A DNA stretch of 64,000 nucleotides from Hymenopus coronatus (Eukaryota; Arthropoda; Insecta; Mantodea; Hymenopodidae). Numbering within the stretch: position 1 is the first letter of the stretch; every line of letters starts with the position of its first letter. Shown here piece after piece: positions 11,688 through 22,926 of this stretch. The translations under genes were made by a program, and so were the position numbers. The notes beneath the pieces were generated by a model that was given only the letters and a program-made list of their open reading frames with translations, did no database searches and was not told the DNA's origin. The DNA lies in NCBI GenBank assembly GCA_030762935.1, contig CM060883.1, forward strand, positions 30,312,501-30,376,500. The letters are read 5' to 3'.

Positions 11688-12452
11688 CGCACATGTACAG
11701 TATACGTAGTAGATGGAAAAGCTATTTTATTCCACCCAAAAGTTCGGTAACGAGATTTCACCGGAAATACAAGTTTTAAGGTCCCCTAAATTTTAAAAAA
11801 AGGTCCATGCGTGTAGGCCTAACTCAAAAACGAAAGAATCCGATTAAAACCAATTTTGGAATTTAAATTTACTATCCTCCAACGATGCAACACGAAGCTT
11901 TTCGTAAAAATCACCCCAGCCCTAACTAGATACCTTTACTTGGAACATTTTTTAAAAGTTTGCTTTTCTCAATAATGGCGCTAACTTTTGTATTCAAATA
12001 CCATAATTTTTTAGATATTTTCAACAGATGAAATATATGTCTTGAATTTTTAGTGTATCTCCGAAAATGTATTTATTCTGGGTGGCTTTTGTAAAACTGG
12101 TAAAGTGTAAAAGATAGATATCAACTTACTACACAAAGCATGTAGATCTCGCGAAAACACACAATGTATGTCATATGTATTTTTTAACTGATTCTGAGAT
12201 ATTCATTGTTATTTGTTCCAGTATTAAAGGTCTTACATTTTTATCAAACGGGAAAGCATCTTTCGTTTCATACCTCTTTTGTTTTACTCCTGGTCAAGTA
12301 AAGGGAACCAAATTTAAATTGTTTCACATTGCGACCAGCTTTTAAAGCAATTGACTATCACTTTAGCCTAGTGTATTCTCTCATTTCCCTTTTACTTACA
12401 AGGAAGCAAGCAATAAGACAAGCAATAATTGTGCTAATGTTTATCTCGATTA
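11688..12452 (+). mobile_element. Element A copy, D end missing
   Basis: The P end is degraded (CACATGTACAGTATACGTAG). The interior is typical, with only GTCCATGCGTGTAGG at the GT-tract site. The copy ends after TTATCTCGATTAAC, about 80 bp short of the D end. Confidence 0.85.
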
Positions 12453-12805
12453 ACTATTAATACTGTGTCTTTTTGTGTCTACAATTAGTCCTGATTTTGA
12501 TAAACTAGTGTCGAGAAAAAGGTATCAGCATTCTGCCCGAAAATAGTTCGTAATGCGTCGTTTTGTACTCGGTCACATGGCTTTAAACTGATTAGTTCCG
12601 CCACTGCTGTGCTTTACCTGCCGAACAACAGTCTTTATAACTCCAGGTGCAATGGTTATGCGTCATATTTCCCCTCAGTTTTCCAGCTCCCCAGGTTGTC
12701 CAGTGTATTCCCTTGTTCCCCCGTATGCATCTACATGGAAGTATACAACAACAGTATTTCTGCAAAAATGTTTGTATCGATATGCCTGAAGTAGATAGAA
12801 GAAAT
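12453..12805. other. No gene recognised
   Basis: Spacer between oppositely oriented Element A copies. Two overlapping 61-71-codon frames here are unrecognised. Confidence 0.5.
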
Positions 12806-13762
12806 CTGATGCGTTACATTCACATAGATTTTCTAGCTGTTCCATATACAAACTATTACTAAAGATTGTTTTATCTACATCATCCTTATCGAGATAATCA
12901 TTAGCAAAATTGGTTTATTTATTTGCTTCGTTGAAAGTGGAAGGGAAATAAGCGAATACATTAGGCTAAAGCGATAGCCAAATCTTTTAAAAGCTGGTCG
13001 CTTTGTGACACAATGAGATTCTGTTTGCTTTGCATGGTGCAGTTTGAGTAAAGTTATATGTTTTAAAATTAAAACCAATAACAAGGAATATCTCGAAAGT
13101 GGTAAGTCTTTGTCTATCTCGTACGGTTTAACCGTAATGCAAAATTCTGCAAAACTCATCCAGAATAAAGAGCTCTTCAGAGACTATTCCCAGAAAATTC
13201 AAAATATACACTTGTTTTGTTATGTAAATATTTTAATATAGTCTTTTTAATTCAAATTGTTAGCCAAAGTTAAAAATTGTCCTTGTAAAGGGTAATTTGT
13301 GGTAGGGGGATTTTCTTAAAAATCTTTGTCACATCCTTAAAAGTAAAACATAAATACCAAGTTTGGAATTTATCGGTCATTTCGCTTTTGAGCTATGCTG
13401 TCCAGATACACACACCCGCAACTTTTTCTAAGAATGATTTTTTCTTGAAAAATCTTCGTGTCGCAACTTTGGAAAATAGCAAACTTAAATACCAAGTTTG
13501 GTATTCAAATATTTTCGTTTTTGAGCTATTTTGTCCACAGAAACACCACACACGGATCTCTTTCTCAAAATGTTTTTTTTTTTATTCAGGAGGACCCAAA
13601 ACATGTATTTCCGGTGAAATCTCTGTATCGAATTTTTGGACGAATAAATAAAATTTTAAAAATCTGGCACATTAGCCCTGGGTTTAGAAATTAGGTACCA
13701 GGGTTTTTGTATAGATATTTATTTTATTTTTTTAGTACGTGTAGAGAAAATTAAAATTTATC
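12806..13762 (-). mobile_element. Element A copy with internal tandem duplication
   Basis: D end at 12806 (ATCTGATGCGTTACATTCAC). The segment containing the TTAAATACCAAGTTTGGTATT and TTTTGAGCTAT blocks is present twice, at about 13310-13425 and 13440-13548. After about 13640 an unrelated ~85 bp precedes a remnant P end (TAGTACGTGTAGAGAAAATT). Confidence 0.8.
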
Positions 13763-14225
13763 GCTTAGAAAAAGATGGACAGACATTTTCCTTTTAGGCG
13801 AAATGAACAGCAAAAGAAGATGATCAAGTTTTCTGGAACACCTATTAAGGTACCTACTGGAGCCCACGGACATTAATACGGGCAGCACAACAATTTTGGG
13901 GAGGTTCTCTGCGGCGCTCTGCAGTGTTAGAGCAAATCGATGTACGGGAGTGCGGGGGGTGGGGTAAGGTACACCTCGCACATGGCTGCCGCTTCTGGTG
14001 AAAGTTATTCTGCCTCCTCCCTAACCTATCCTTTCTCTCGTTTATTGTGTCTTCTTGCTGCTTTATTTCTTTTTTATTCTCTTGACTCGGAAACGTAGGT
14101 GTGTTCCTATAAAACGTTACGAACTTGGCCAGTTTCCGAATACACTGTATCAAGTCCTGAAACATCAGCTCCGTTAGTTTTGGCCAAACCAGCAGGCTCC
14201 GCGCGCCTTATCCCGTTCTTGTTCC
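13763..14225. other. No gene recognised
   Basis: Unique-looking, locally G/C-richer sequence. Minus-strand frames of 76-103 codons overlap here, but they lack any motif I know. Confidence 0.45.
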
Positions 14226-14276
14226 GTTCTCTACTTCGTGCGTAGTATTGCATTCCACCCAAAAATTCGATTCCTG
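14226..14276 (+). mobile_element. Element A fragment (P end)
   Basis: About 50 bp containing GTAGTATTGCATTCCACCC and AAAAATTCGATTCC, the sequence just inside the P hairpin. Confidence 0.6.
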
Positions 14277-14391
14277 TGGGCCGAACAGTCTGACTGGGGA
14301 TTTTATCGTGGTTTCCCTCACACGTCAAGATAAACGCCGGTTGTATATTTAATACCATGACGAAAGTCCTATCTAAAGTCTAAAACAATAG

Positions 14392-14869
14392 TAAAAATCT
14401 GATGTGTACCATTCACATGACTTTCTCTACAACTCTGCAACAAATTATTCTTAAAAAGCTTATACTTCTATTTACTTCATGCTAATCAGAAAAAATAAGC
14501 AGAAATAGTCATACTTGCTTCCTTGTAAGTAGAAGCGAAATAAGGGAGTACCATAGGTTAAAGTGATAGTCAAAAACTGGTTGCTATGTGACTGAAGTTC
14601 CTTTGTTTGTATGTACAACAATTGACAAATTCCTGTATGAGAAAAGTATACGTTTTTCATAGCAGAAACCAAAAACAAGGAATGTCTCAAAAACGATGAA
14701 CTCCACGAAAAAATGTATATAGCATAACTTGTGTGTTTTAACGTGCTCTAATTTTACAAAGGCTTTTTTCAGGGGTCCTCAAAACAAATATTTCTGGTGA
14801 AATCTCGGTATTGACTTTTTGGGTGGAATTTAATATCTTCTCTACCTACTATATACGTACGCAGTACTC
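14392..14869 (-). mobile_element. Element A copy with internal deletion
   Basis: A good D end (ATCTGATGTGTACCATTCAC) runs to about 14748. It then jumps past ~300 bp, including the GT tract, to TTCAGGGGTCCTCAAAACAA and the P-side end near 14850. Confidence 0.8.
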
Positions 14870-14907
14870 TGTAGCAAAAGTCATGTGAATATAACACTCA
14901 GATTTTT
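14870..14907 (+). mobile_element. Element A fragment (D end)
   Basis: GCAAAAGTCATGTGAATATA followed by ACACTCAGATTTTT is a solo D end directly abutting the P end of the next copy. Confidence 0.6.
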
Positions 14908-15766
14908 ACTTTCTCTATACGTACCATGTACATAGAGTATAGAAAAGGTATTGCATTCCACCCATAAATTCGATGCCGAAATTTCATCAGAAATATATGT
15001 TTTAGGGTCCCTGTATCCAAAAAAAGCATTTTCAGAAAAAGGTATGTGTGTGTCTGTGAACACGATAACTCAAAAACGAAAAGTCGGTAAAATACTAAAC
15101 TTGTTATTTAAGTTTAGTATCTTCCAGGGATGCGACAAGAAGATTTTAAGAAAAATTCCTACACCCCAAACTACTCTTTATATGGAACATTTTTCGAAAA
15201 TTTTAATTTTTTCAAAAATGGCTGTAACGATTTTGGTTAAAATATCGTATATTAAAGATATTTACCTGACGAATAAAGTGTATATTTTTGAATTTTCTGG
15301 GTATAGCCTCTGAAAACTAATTGATTCTGGATGAATTTAACGAATTTTGCATAACTGATAAACCGTAATAGATGGACAAAAAGTTAGCATACAAAAAGTG
15401 TAGAGCTCGTTTAAACACACAATTTATGTTATATACGTTTTTCTCATGGAGCTGATTGTTTTTGAGTTATTCCTTGTTTTTTGATTTCACCTTTGAAAAA
15501 AACTTACACGTTTCTCACACAGGAATTTGTCAACTGTCCATACCAACAAAGGAGCTTCAGTCACATAGCAACCAGCTTTTGACTATCACTTTAATCTACG
15601 GTACTCCCTTATTTCCCTTCTACTTAAAAGGAAGCAAGTAATAAGACTATTTCTGCTAATGTTTATCTCGATTAGCATGAAGTAAATAGAAGCATAAGCT
15701 TTTTAACAATAATTTGTTGCAGAGATATAGAGAAAGTCATGTGAATGGAACACATCAGATGTTTAT
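14905..15766 (+). mobile_element. Element A copy, complete
   Basis: P palindrome ACCATGTACATAGAGTATAG at about 14926-14945 and D end GAACACATCAGATG near 15760. The GT site is short (GTATGTGTGTGTCTGTG). Confidence 0.9.
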
Positions 15767-16284
15767 GTTGTCGATTCCAAGGAATCACCCTATATCTAAA
15801 TCCTGAGGACACACATCCCCATACAATAAGAAGCTCTGCATCAGAGGGAAGCTCGAGCACAATGTATATGCAAAACCGTTCCGGTTATGACACAATATCC
15901 AGGAAGTAGAGCACTGCAGAAAAGAACGCACAATGAAGAAGGTCGGTCATTTCTGAGGAAGAAAAAGCGGGGGAGTAGACGTTATCTGAGGTGAGTTACA
16001 GCTTCCCTTATGGAGCCAGGCGAGATATGAAAATGAGACTTGGCAACGCTCAAGGCTTGTATTCCAAAATTGGGCTAGCCTTCTTTTCACTTACCTGCAA
16101 GCCATTTGCTTGCTCTGACATGTTTCGTAATAGAAAAGATCGGAAATATCTCCAAAAGTAATTTCAAATAATAAACCTCGTTCCTTTTGTCACTTTGTTT
16201 TAGACTATTTATGAATAATTCGAAACCATTCATGATTTCCGATCATAGATTTATAACATAATTTTTCTAATATTTATGCATCTA
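15767..16284. other. No gene recognised
   Basis: Unique-looking sequence. No repeat family or coding frame identified. Confidence 0.5.
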
Positions 16285-16352
16285 AGGCTTCCATTCCTTC
16301 CAAAAATTCTATATGTACATTTTCAGACCCCGCCAAATTTCAAGTGTGTTTT
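16285..16352 (+). mobile_element. Degenerate Element A fragment (P side)
   Basis: CCATTCCTTCCAAAAATTCT and TGTACATTTTCAGACCCC resemble the block inside the P end. Diverged. Confidence 0.4.
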
Positions 16353-16364
16353 TTAAACGCAAGG

Positions 16365-16660
16365 AATGTTAAGCTAGCTGAAATTCATCGTCAGCTTGTA
16401 AATATTTTCGGTGAAAATGTAATGACAGGTAGAATGGTGAGAAAGTGGGCTCGGCAATTCAATGATGGAAGATCCAATGGTCAATACGAAGCACGGAGTG
16501 GGCAGCCTTCTGTTGACTGATGGTTTGGCTGCAGAAGTGAATCAGGCAATTCGTGAAAACAGAATGCTTACAGTAAGAATCCTTTGTGATGTGTTTCCAC
16601 AAAATAGTGAATGTCTTCACTGGCGGCAGCTTTCTTTTAAGAGAGCATATAAAAGTTGAT
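16365..16660 (+). pseudogene. Mariner-like transposase N-terminus, frameshifted
   Basis: The reading frame beginning near 16363 gives KLAEIHRQL, then MVRKWARQFNDGRS and ARSGQPSV. It stops, and the adjacent frame continues with LTDGLAAEVNQAIRENR. This order is the helix-turn-helix half of insect mariner (SETMAR-type) transposases: a first HTH with MVRKW..F, an RSGRPS-like hook, then TDDL..VN..IRENRR in the second HTH. At least one frameshift separates the two parts near 16510, and recognisable coding ends after about 16620. No catalytic domain follows. It would have bound transposon ends and is now dead. Terminal repeats were not found. Confidence 0.75.
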
Positions 16661-16951
16661 TCCCCACTAAGACAAATGCCTGAATAATGGCAGCAACTAT
16701 TACGAGAAAAAAAGTTAAGGAATGCCCTTTCATGTACTAATAAATGCTATGAAAACAAATATTTTATGTTTTTTTTTTTATTTCAAAACCGGTACTTACT
16801 TTCCATACACGCCCCATTAAAATAGTTTTGAATGAAATTATGAATGTTTTAACTAAGTTTAATTTTAGGATAAATGGAATGGGAATAATAATCCGATCAT
16901 GAGGATGACTCACTTACTTTCTATGAATTGAATTAGCTGTAGCATTTCATT

Positions 16952-16992
<41 letters not shown>

Positions 16993-17299
16993 CTGTAAAA
17001 TAAATCCTGTCTGTTCAGCAACGTTTCAGCTGTGGTTGGGGCTTCCTTCCAAGCAGGTGTGATTTAGCTAGTGGAAGGAGGCAGTGTTTACTTAATGAGG
17101 CACATGCGGCACGAGTTCAAAATACACTGTATTCCTTCCTACCAGGCTTTACCGGAAATATAAACCACCTCAACCTCTACCTAAAACACTGCTGAACAAA
17201 CTGATATTTTTTTCGCTTTATCCTACAATAGATTGTAATTTTTTGTACGCATTACTTTAATATGAGGTTACATATTACTTTCTCACCGATTAGATATTA
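16661..17299. other. No gene; includes (AT)n microsatellite
   Basis: AT-rich sequence with an (AT)n run at about 16955-16990. No gene or family identified. Confidence 0.6.
16955..16990. repeat. (AT)n microsatellite
   Basis: About 18 uninterrupted AT dinucleotides. Confidence 0.95.
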
Positions 17300-17400
17300 T
17301 GGTAAGAGGAAAATATTCCGCGTTTTACCCAAAATTCAGCATTACAATTTCAACGGGAGTGTATGTTTTGGGGTACGCTGAATCGCATAATGCCTTTTTA
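17300..17400 (+). mobile_element. Element A fragment (P side)
   Basis: TTTTACCCAAAATTCAGC, ATTTCAACGGGAGTGTATG and GGGGTACGCTGAATC match the P-side block in degenerate form. Confidence 0.55.
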
Positions 17401-17444
17401 ATTCCACATACGAATTTAATCCGAGAAAATTTAAATATGTAACA

Positions 17445-17985
17445 ATAAAAATCGAATATGTTCCGTTCGACTTTCTCTAGAGTTCTGTAACAAATTATTG
17501 TTAATAAGCTTATTCTTCTATCCACTTCATGCTAATCAAGATAAATACTATCATAAATGGTCTTATTACTTAGCTCCTTATAAGTAGAACGAAAATAAGG
17601 GAATACACTAAACTAAACTGACAGTCAAAAATGTTAAATGTGGTAACTATGGGATTGAAATCCGTTTCTTTGCGTGGCCAGGAATTGAAGATTTCCAGTA
17701 TGAGGAAGGTTTTAAGAATTTTAAAACTGAAACTAACAACAAGGACTATATCTAAAACGGTCAACTACACAAAAAAAAATGTATACGACATAAATTGTGT
17801 GTTTTAAGAGGATTTGCATGTTTTGTCTCTTAAAGTTTTGATACCTCTTACGGTTTACCAGTTATGCAAAATTAAGAACCATTCATACAGAATGAACAGG
17901 TCTTCATATGCTATTCTCAGAAAATTCAAGATATACATTTTATTTGGCATGTAAATATCTTAAACATAAGAGATTTTAATCAAAA
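17445..17985 (-). mobile_element. Element A copy, P half missing
   Basis: D end ATGTTCCGTTCGACTTTCTC. The copy continues to GATTTTAATCAAAATCCTCT and stops there. Confidence 0.85.
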
Positions 17986-17994
17986 TCCTCTCTT

Positions 17995-18062
17995 GTTCTA
18001 TTACTAGCCGTGCAAAGCAGAAACCGAATTTCATTGTTTCACATTGCGACAGACTTTTTATA
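17995..18062 (+). mobile_element. Element A fragment (distal half)
   Basis: Short piece with GCAAAGCAGAAACCGAATTT and CATTGCGACAGACTTTTTA, matching the CATAGCAACCAGCTTTT block. It abuts the next copy. Confidence 0.55.
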
Positions 18063-18077
18063 GGATTATTGTATATC

Positions 18078-18943
18078 ATTTTTATTTTCTCTATAGGCAC
18101 TATGTACATAGCGTATAGAGATTGTATTGCACTCCACCAAACATTCGATACCGAGATTTCACCGGAAATATATGTTTTAAGGTCCCCTTTATCTAAAAAA
18201 AACATTTTCGGAAAAAGGTCCGCGTGTGTGTGTGTCCGTGTGTCCGTGTGTCTGTGAACACGATAACTCAAAAACGAAAATTCGGTAAAATACCAAACTT
18301 GGTATTTAGGTTTAGTATCTTCCAGGGATGCGACATGAAGATTTTGAGAAAAATCCCCACCCCCCAACTACCCTTTACAAGGAACTTTTGTCGAAAATTT
18401 TGATTTTCTCAAAAATGGCTCTAACGATTTTGATTAAAATTTCGTATATCAAAGATATTTACCTGAAAAATAAAATGTATATCTTGAATTTTCTGGGAAT
18501 AGCCTCTGAAGACTACTTTATTCTGGATGAATTTTGAATAATTACTAAACCGTAAGAGATGGATAAAAACTTAACACACAAGATGTGTAGATCACGTTTA
18601 AACACACAATTTATGTTATATACATTTTTTTCGTGGAGTTGATCGTTTTTGAGATATTCCTTTTTCTTGGTTTCAGCTTTGAAAAACGTATACTTTTCTC
18701 ATTAAGGAATTTGTCAACTCCTGTTCATACAAACAAAGGAACATCAGTCACATTGCAACCAGCTTTTGGCTTTCACTTTAACTTATGGTACTCCCTTATT
18801 TCGCTTCTACTTTCAATAAAGCAAGAAATAAGCCTATTTCTGCTAATTTTATCGATTAGCATAAAATAAATAAAAGATAAGCTTACTAACAATAATTTGT
18901 TACAGACATATAGAGAAAGTCATGTGAATGGAACACATCAGAT
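18078..18943 (+). mobile_element. Element A copy, complete
   Basis: P palindrome GCACTATGTACATAGCGTAT and D end GAATGGAACACATCAGAT. The GT site reads GTGTGTGTGTGTCC with CCGTGTGT repeats. The 135-codon minus frame at 17960-18367 is translated from this repeat. Confidence 0.92.
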
Positions 18944-18949
18944 TTTTGC

Positions 18950-19114
18950 CTAGTGTATTGCCTTATTTCCCTCCTACTTAGAAGGAACTAATACAATCAT
19001 TTCTGGTAATGTCGATCTCAATTGCCACGATGTGGATAAAGGAATCATCTTTTGTAACTGTAGTTTGTAGAGAAAGTCCTGTGAATGGATTAATCAGATT
19101 TTTTAATTCTACAG
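18950..19114 (+). mobile_element. Element A fragment (D end)
   Basis: It repeats the distal ~165 bp (GCCTAGTGTATTGCCTTATT to GTGAATGGATTAATCAGATT) immediately after a complete copy, a head-to-tail partial duplication. Confidence 0.75.
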
Positions 19115-19133
19115 CTAGCGTATTAAGGATTGC

Positions 19134-19323
19134 TTTATGGATGCTCTTTAACTGCTGTGGTTCTCAGCGCCCCATTCTATATTGGGCGTGAAAGACCGCT
19201 TAATTTTGCTCAGAGACCTCTCTATCAGGCTTGAGGTACTTTTACGTGCCGTAAATCTACGACACGGGACCAACGACTTTACTTCCCTTCCAAAGGATGC
19301 TATACTAAGGATTTTACGCCCGT
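19134..19323 (-). mobile_element. SINE1 copy, 5'-truncated
   Basis: On the minus strand it reads from the GGGCGTAAAATCCTTAG body through GTCGTAGATTTACGGCACG and TCAGGCTTGAGG complement to the GAACCACAGCAGTTAAAGAG 3' end. The tRNA-like head is missing. Confidence 0.8.
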
Positions 19324-19339
19324 GTGAGGTTTAGTTAAA

Positions 19340-20145
19340 AAAATGTGGTGTTCCATTCACATAACTTTCTCTAAATGACTGCAACAAATTATTCTATTTA
19401 CTTCATCTAATGGAGCAGAAATAGTCTTATTACTTGCTTCCTTGTTAGTAGAAGCGAAATAAGGGGGCACCATAGGTTAAAGTGAACGCCAAGAGCTGCT
19501 TGCTATGTGACTGAAGTTCGTTTGTTTGTATGGACGTGAGTTCACAAAGTCCTGTATTAGAAGAGTATAAGTTTTTATAGCTGAAGCCAAAAACAAGGAA
19601 TATCTCAAAAACCATAAACTACACGAAAAAAAATGTATAACATAAATTGTGTGTTTTAAGGTGTTCTACATTTGTTGTGTGGTAAGTTTTTGTCCATCTC
19701 TTACGATTTAGCAGTTATGCAAAATTCTGTAAAATAGACTCAGAATAAAGTAGTCTTCAGAGGCTATTCCCAGAACATTCAAAATATGCATTTTATCTTT
19801 AATGTACGATATTTTAATCAAAATCGTTAGAGCCATTTTTTAGAAAATCAAATATTTCGAAAAACGTTCCATGTAAAGGGTAGTTGAGGGTGGGGGGGAT
19901 TTTTCTAAAAATCTTCGTGTAGCATCCCTGAAAGATACTTAACTTAAATACCAAGCTTGGTATTTTACCAACTTTTCGTTTTTAAGTTATCGTGTTCACA
20001 GACCACGGACCTTTTTCTGGAAATACTTTTTTTGGATAAAGGGGACCCTAAAACATATATTTGCGGTCAAATCTCGGTATCGAATTTTTTGGCGGAGTGC
20101 AATACCTTCTCTATACACTGTGTACATAGCACGTATAGAGAAAGT
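19340..20145 (-). mobile_element. Element A copy, complete
   Basis: D end GTGGTGTTCCATTCACATAA and P palindrome ACACTGTGTACATAGCACG. The GT site has decayed to GACCACGGACC. Confidence 0.9.
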
Positions 20146-20189
20146 AATAATTTGTCCATTTTTTGGAAAATAAAAGTATTGAAACATTT

Positions 20190-20330
20190 TCCAAGAAACG
20201 GAAAACTCACATAAATACCAAACCCCATGTTTAACTTTCAGTATTTTTAAGGATAAGCACCAAGATTTTCTTAAAAAAAACTGACGGTTTTGATTAGAAT
20301 AATATATTTTTATAAACTCACATGTAGAAT
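20190..20330 (+). mobile_element. Degenerate Element A fragment
   Basis: ACCAAACCCCATGTTTAACT, GGATAAGCACCAAGATTTTC and GACGGTTTTGATTAGAATA match the middle of the element in order. Confidence 0.5.
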
Positions 20331-20354
20331 AAACGTAATATAGAATAATGTTTC

Positions 20355-20960
20355 CTTTCTCAGCAGCTACCTAGTAGGTAGAGCAAGTATTGCCTTTCAT
20401 CCAAAAATACCCAGATTTTGCTGGAAGCACACAGAAAAATGTCCATGTGTGTGTCCTGAGTCTGTAAACAGCGTAACTCAAAACCGAAAAACCGGTTAAA
20501 CACCAAACTGGATATTTACGTTCAGCATCTTTCAAGGAAGCGTCACAAAGGAGTTAAAAGAAAACCTTCCCTCAACTGCGCTTTACATGGAACGTTTCGA
20601 AATTTTCGTTTTTCTGAAAAATGACTAACGATTTTAATTAAAATATTAGTTGTTTCAAATATCTTATGTCTAATGAAATGTATATCTTGAATTTTCTGTC
20701 ACTAAGCTCTGAAATCGTTTTCAATGTAGATGAGTTACAACTATTTGAATATATCGAAGCACCATTTACTATAGCAGATTCAGTCTTCGGTTCAACCTTT
20801 TTTGTAGCAACATTTGATAGTAAAGTCTCCTTAATATATTACAATCTATCACCTATTTAACCAATCTTCTCTTTTGACAAGACCTCACAACAAAAATTAT
20901 GCTTTTAACTGGTAAATTGTAAGCGATGCAAAATGTAGATATCGCTAAATCTTACAATTT
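20355..20960 (+). mobile_element. Element A copy with ~150-bp foreign insert
   Basis: P side CCTAGTAGGTAGAGCAAGTA, middle blocks to TATCTTGAATTTTCTGTCAC, then about 150 bp (20735-20888) not found in other copies, then resumption at ATGCTTTTAACTGGTAAATT. The insert is open in one frame ending in [10 protein letters not shown], but this matches nothing I recognise. Confidence 0.65.
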
Positions 20961-21124
20961 GGATCAAATGCAATATAACTTCTGAAAAGTGGATAGAATA
21001 TGCACTATTTATGCGAAATATCAAAGTCCTGAAACCAACTTATGAGTATTCTTATCGTAGAAAAAAGTCATACTCTTTCAAAAACATACCTATTTCTGTT
21101 TTCGTTTACAATTTCGCTAACACG

Positions 21125-21963
21125 GATGTCGGTTGAGAATGTACTGTATCTCATTCAAAAATTCTATGACATTTCAATACAAATACACATTTTGAGGTCC
21201 GTGAAAACAAAGAATATTTTCAGAAAATGATGTGTGTGCGTGTGTGTGTGTGTGTTTCCGAGAAGACGGTAACTCAAAAACGGGAAGTCGGTTAAATACC
21301 AAGCTCGATACTTAAGTTCAGTATTTTCTAAGAACGCGACACGATTTTTTCCTGGTACCCCCCCCCCCTCTGCCAAATTACTCTTTATAAAATGTACATC
21401 CTGAATTTCTTGCAAGTAGCCTCTGAATTCCTTTTCAATGAACGAATTTTGCATATCTGGTAACTATAAGAGATAGACAAAAGTTACAACACAAAAAATA
21501 TAGATCTCGTCAAAGCACAACTTAAGTGACATATATTTTTGTGGGGTTAATTATTCGTGCTTTTTATAGTTTAACGACCAAATCCTGGTTGCTCATATTG
21601 GATGATGAATGAAATCAGTAAAATGATCTCAAACAATCTTATTATTTGTTTCAATTTTAAAATGCTTATACTTTTCTCAAATGGGAAGTTGTTATTCGTT
21701 TCATATCTCTGTTGTTTTACTCCTAACCATACAAACAGAACTGCATTTTAATTATATCACATGAAGACCAGTTTTTAACAGATTTTGTGTATCATTTTGT
21801 CTAATGTATTTCCTTATTTCTCTTCTACTTACAAGGAAGCAAGTAATAAGACAATTTGTGCTAACCTTTATCTCGATTAGCATAATGTAAATAGAGTAAT
21901 CTTTTGTAAGAATTATCTGTTTCCAGAACAGATAGAAAATGTCATGTGAATGGAACACATAAA
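21125..21963 (+). mobile_element. Element A copy carrying a SINE4 tail
   Basis: P side degenerate (GTACTGTATCTCATTCAAAA). GT tract about 21230-21257. A C run lies near 21358. It is interrupted at 21550-21638 by a minus-strand SINE4 fragment, then continues to D end ATGTGAATGGAACACATAAA. Confidence 0.85.
21550..21638 (-). mobile_element. SINE4 fragment (3' part)
   Basis: TTTAACGACCAAATCCTGGT, GCTCATATTGGATGATGAAT and GAAATCAGTAAAATGAT match the 3' part of SINE4 as seen at 31428-31500. Nested in Element A. Confidence 0.7.
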
Positions 21964-22926
21964 ATAGTCATAAAAAAGTCTGTCGATGTTTGTGTGGACG
22001 ACATAGCTCAAAAATTCCGTTAAATTCCAAGACTGGTATTTAATTTTAGTATCTTCTAAGGATGCGACACGAGGATTTTCATGAAAGTCTCCCATCCAAA
22101 ATTATCTTTAAATGAAACACTTTTGGCAATTTTCTCAAAAATGGTTCTAATGATTTTGATTAAAACAGCACAAACAAATGTTCAGCTTTTGGGAATACTC
22201 TCTGAAGTTCTCCTCATCCAGAATTATTTTTGCATAATTAGTAAACCATAAGTAACATAAAAATGAAGATCTCCTTAAAACACACAAGTTGACACATATT
22301 TTTTTTGTAGAGTTAACTGTTTCAGAGACATTCTTTATTATTCTTTTAAATTTTGGGTCATCCTCCGTGGAGTAGTACTCGTAGTTACCATGCTAACCAA
22401 ACCCGCGGATTCAAACCCGGCGGAAAACGATGACTTTTTTTCGGGCGTAAATATCCTTAGCATAGCTTCCTTTGGATGGGAAGTAAAGCCGTTAGTCCAC
22501 TGTCGTAGTTTTATGGCAAGTAAAAGAACCTCAAGCCTGAAAAAGAGGCCTCTGAGCAACATTAAGATGTCTTTCACGACAAATTAGAATGGGACGCTGA
22601 CAACCGCAGCAGTTAAACAGCGTCCAAAACTCCATTTCAATTTTAACTTTAAACTACTAAATTTTGCTCAAACTGTAAGTTATCTATCGTTGTGTATCTC
22701 TTGTGTTTAACTTCTGGTCTTATGAATATTACAGTATTTCGTTAATAAACGCATAGCGGAAGATTTTAAAATATTTAATTTTAGTGTGTTGTATGCCTAT
22801 TATCTTGTAAGGAACTAAGTAATAAAACCATTTCTTTCAATGTTTATCTTGAATATAATTGTGTACGTACTAAAATAATATTGTGCAAGATTAGTTTGTT
22901 GATGAATAATAAGAGAAAGTTACAAA
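21964..22926 (+). mobile_element. Element A copy with nested SINE1, P end missing
   Basis: It starts near the GT site (TTTGTGTGGACGACATAGCT). It is interrupted at 22357-22628 by a complete SINE1, then resumes to a weak D end (AAGAGAAAGTTACAAAAT) that directly abuts the next copy's D end. Confidence 0.8.
22357..22628 (+). mobile_element. SINE1 copy, full length
   Basis: tRNA-like head with a diverged box A (GGAGTAGTACTCGTAGTTAC) and box B GGATTCAAACCC, then the shared body (TTCGGGCGTAAATATCCTTA, CTTCCTTTGGATGGGAAGTA, AAGAACCTCAAGCCTGA, GAATGGGACGCTGACAACCG) ending in AAACAGCGTCC. This layout implies pol III transcription and LINE-assisted insertion. Frames of 65-79 codons on both strands here are artefacts. 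Confidence 0.88.

Noticed and set aside
17960..18367. 135-codon frame and many similar ones sharing ISGEISVSNFW and FLSYRVHRHT motifs
   Set aside because: The shared motifs come from Element A DNA and occur at its same position in copy after copy, with frames broken at random. No conserved start or full frame exists.
22338..22587. Opposed 65-79-codon frames with PKEAMLRIFTPEK-type sequence, also at 26693, 31038 and 37699
   Set aside because: These are translations of SINE1, whose body lacks stops in one frame.
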